From Pseudomonadota bacterium (GTDB taxonomy: Bacteria; Pseudomonadota; Gammaproteobacteria; Acidiferrobacterales; Acidiferrobacteraceae): a DNA stretch of 14,707 bases. Every line of letters begins with the position of its first letter. Position 1 is the first letter of the stretch. The stretch is taken from positions 1 through 14,707 of the forward strand of contig JAJYPQ010000053.1 of assembly GCA_021795255.1 (NCBI GenBank), in the 5' to 3' direction. A program made the position numbers and the translations under genes. This document shows positions 13,642 to 14,707 of this stretch, one piece after another. The notes beneath the pieces are model-generated. The model worked only from the letters and a program-made list of their open reading frames with translations, made no database searches and had not been told where the DNA came from.

Positions 13642-13988
13642 TAAGGAGCTTACGGGTGCTGGATCTCTTCAGTGTCCTGGGCGACAGACGCAGTACCTCG
13701 GGCAGCGACTGCTCGGTTCGTTTTGGCGGTGCTCGCGGGCCTTAGGGCGTAGCCGCTTTCTTTACGAGGCCTCTCTACCGAATCGTCAATGCCTTCGTGC
13801 ACGTGACGCTGCGCCACGATTACGGCTACGCCCTTACGACCGGGCATCGCAAGTTGTATGGTACGGCGAGCGATATCTTTTGAAACGGGGCCCGGCGAGC
13901 GGTGTTTTGCGGAACGTCCCGGCACAGCGGCGCCGAACCCCGGGCCATGATCTTTGCTCGGCGTTTGGACCGGTGTTGGCAATCGACC
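13642..13988. other. 347-bp region after gltA without an intact recognised gene
   Basis: Between the stops of convergent gltA and the DAHP synthase gene. It starts with a good ribosome-binding site and a small frame interrupted by TAG (listed separately). Several other frames stay open for long stretches, as GC-rich DNA often does, but none shows a motif I can name. No clear T-tailed terminator was seen for either neighbour. Confidence 0.6.
13656..13883 (+). pseudogene. Small frame after gltA interrupted by an in-frame TAG, possible decayed gene
   Basis: AAGGAG at 13643-13648, seven bases before a GTG at 13656, makes a convincing translation start directly after the gltA stop. The frame reads 29 codons (MLDLFSVLGDRR...) to TAG at 13743-13745 and then, in the same frame, continues for 45 codons (including LYRIVNAFVHVTLRHDYGYA) to TGA at 13881-13883. 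The second part has G/C-rich third positions like a real gene. It may be a 75-residue protein broken by an amber mutation, or part of a larger decayed gene with frameshifts, or simply a 29-residue peptide. No family recognised. Confidence 0.35.
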
Positions 13989-14707
13989 TCAGGACGGGGT
14001 GCGTTTCAAAAACCGCGCTGCGGCATCGGCTCGCCGCACATAGGCGTCGTGCGCAATCGCCACATCGTCCAGGAAATACGGAAGTTCGCTTAAAAGTAAG
14101 GCCTGAGGGCCATCGACCAGGGCCTTTTGCGGGTGCGGATGAAAGTCCACGAGGACCATGTTGGCGCCCGCGACAACTGCTTGGGCTGTGGCCTGCTGGA
14201 TGTCCAAGATCCCGTCAGGACCACGGTCGCGCGATCCCACGGAATGCGAGGGATCGATGCAGACCGGCATTCGAGTCAAGCGCTTCACGACCGGCACATG
14301 GGCAAAATCGACGAAGTTGCGATGTGGGTCGCCCATGTTGGTCTTCATGCCGCGTAAGCCAAAAATGACGTTGCGGTTGCCCTCGCTTGCGATGTATTCA
14401 GCGGCATTAAGGGACTCTTCGAGCGTGATTCCAAAACCGCGTTTGAGCAGGACCGGAAACTGATTCTGTCGGCCCACGATTTTCAGGAGCTCGAAGTTCT
14501 GGGTGTTGCGCGTCCCAATTTGCAGCATGACGCCGGTCGGCGAGCCGGTCTTTTCGAGGGCTTCGCGGATCTCGTCTAAGTGCGAGTCGTGGGTAATTTC
14601 CATCGCGATCACGCGGATGCCATATTTGCCGGCCAGATCGAAGACCCAGGGCAGGCAGGAGGCCCCATGGCCTTGGAAGGAATAGGGGTTGGTGCGGGGC
14701 TTGTAGG
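13989..14707 (-). CDS. 3-deoxy-7-phosphoheptulonate (DAHP) synthase, type I beta-like, N-terminus outside window
   Basis: Condenses phosphoenolpyruvate and erythrose-4-phosphate to DAHP, the first shikimate-pathway step. The frame runs off the right edge, so the start codon lies beyond 14707; about 239 residues are visible. Markers: KPRTNPYSFQGHG near the edge, the LQIGTRNTQNFELLK strand, PVLLKRGFGITLEE (PEP-binding Lys-Arg), CIDPSHSVGSRD with the metal-ligand His, and VDFHPHPQKALVDGPQAL with the second metal region. The style is that of the AroA/AroG-like type I beta family (Bacillus, Thermotoga), not E. coli AroFGH. One metal ligand normally Glu in the MIEVHP motif is Asp here. FGLRGMKT replaces the common ERGIRTF loop. 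Convergent with gltA; no regulatory signal visible. Confidence 0.9.
   Translation of the reverse strand, partial: YKPRTNPYSFQGHGASCLPWVFDLAGKYGIRVIAMEITHDSHLDEIREALEKTGSPTGVMLQIGTRNTQNFELLKIVGRQNQFPVLLKRGFGITLEESLNAAEYIASEGNRNVIFGLRGMKTNMGDPHRNFVDFAHVPVVKRLTRMPVCIDPSHSVGSRDRGPDGILDIQQATAQAVVAGANMVLVDFHPHPQKALVDGPQALLLSELPYFLDDVAIAHDAYVRRADAAARFLKRTPS

Noticed and set aside
13650..13982. 110-codon minus-strand frame between gltA and the DAHP synthase gene
   Set aside because: No ribosome-binding site, low-complexity basic composition and no recognisable motif; judged a chance open frame.
13880..14368. 162-codon plus-strand frame after gltA with a TTG start
   Set aside because: Most of it is antisense to DAHP synthase; its part before 13989 has a GERYLLKRG stretch that briefly suggested a HemP-like protein, but the match is too short and the expected ending is absent.
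1..14707. tRNA genes, CRISPR arrays, insertion sequences, attachment sites or long direct repeats
   Set aside because: Looked for by eye along both strands; no cloverleaf, regularly spaced repeat, transposase motif or flanking target duplication was found.

Overview
The window reads as a chromosomal segment of a gammaproteobacterium with moderately high GC. The protein sequences for XerD, TrmD, Rep, PBP4 and citrate synthase are gammaproteobacterial in character, and the rimM-trmD-rplS order is the standard ribosomal/tRNA-modification operon. OtsAB trehalose synthesis and a very basic exported PBP4 (about 64 Arg+Lys against about 31 Asp+Glu by hand count) would suit an acidophile such as a sulfur or iron oxidiser, but that is an inference. 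No phage, transposon, CRISPR or tRNA was seen.

Layout. 1-1348 (+): 3' end of rimM, then trmD and rplS, tightly packed or overlapping; a strong hairpin follows, and xerD (1403-2296, +) starts right behind it. 2338-3099 (-): an unrecognised two-helix membrane protein, divergent from a patatin-like phospholipase (3203-4183, +). The phospholipase runs convergently into, and overlaps by 56 bp, a short GGDEF-EAL cyclic-di-GMP protein (4128-5423, -). Next on the minus strand come rep helicase (5759-7744), otsA (7827-9323) and otsB (9799-10572); otsB and otsA are split by a 475-bp gap with several inverted repeats. On the plus strand dacB (PBP4, 10926-12347) and gltA (citrate synthase, 12358-13641) form a tight pair, followed by a ribosome-binding site and a small reading frame broken by an amber codon. 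The window ends inside a DAHP synthase gene on the minus strand (13989-14707).

How the genes work together. The first block serves ribosome maturation (RimM, L19) and tRNA m1G37 methylation (TrmD), with XerD resolving chromosome dimers. OtsA and OtsB make trehalose from UDP-glucose and glucose-6-phosphate as a compatible solute. DacB trims peptidoglycan; GltA feeds the TCA cycle; DAHP synthase opens the shikimate pathway. The GGDEF-EAL protein looks like a c-di-GMP phosphodiesterase with a degenerate cyclase half.

Most of the window is housekeeping. The parts most worth a second look are the duplicated C-terminal EAL motif and 3' overlap at 4128-4260, the palindrome-rich otsB-otsA gap, the 22-bp near-palindrome and possible small membrane ORF upstream of otsB, and the amber-interrupted frame after gltA. 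No clearly novel multi-gene system was found.
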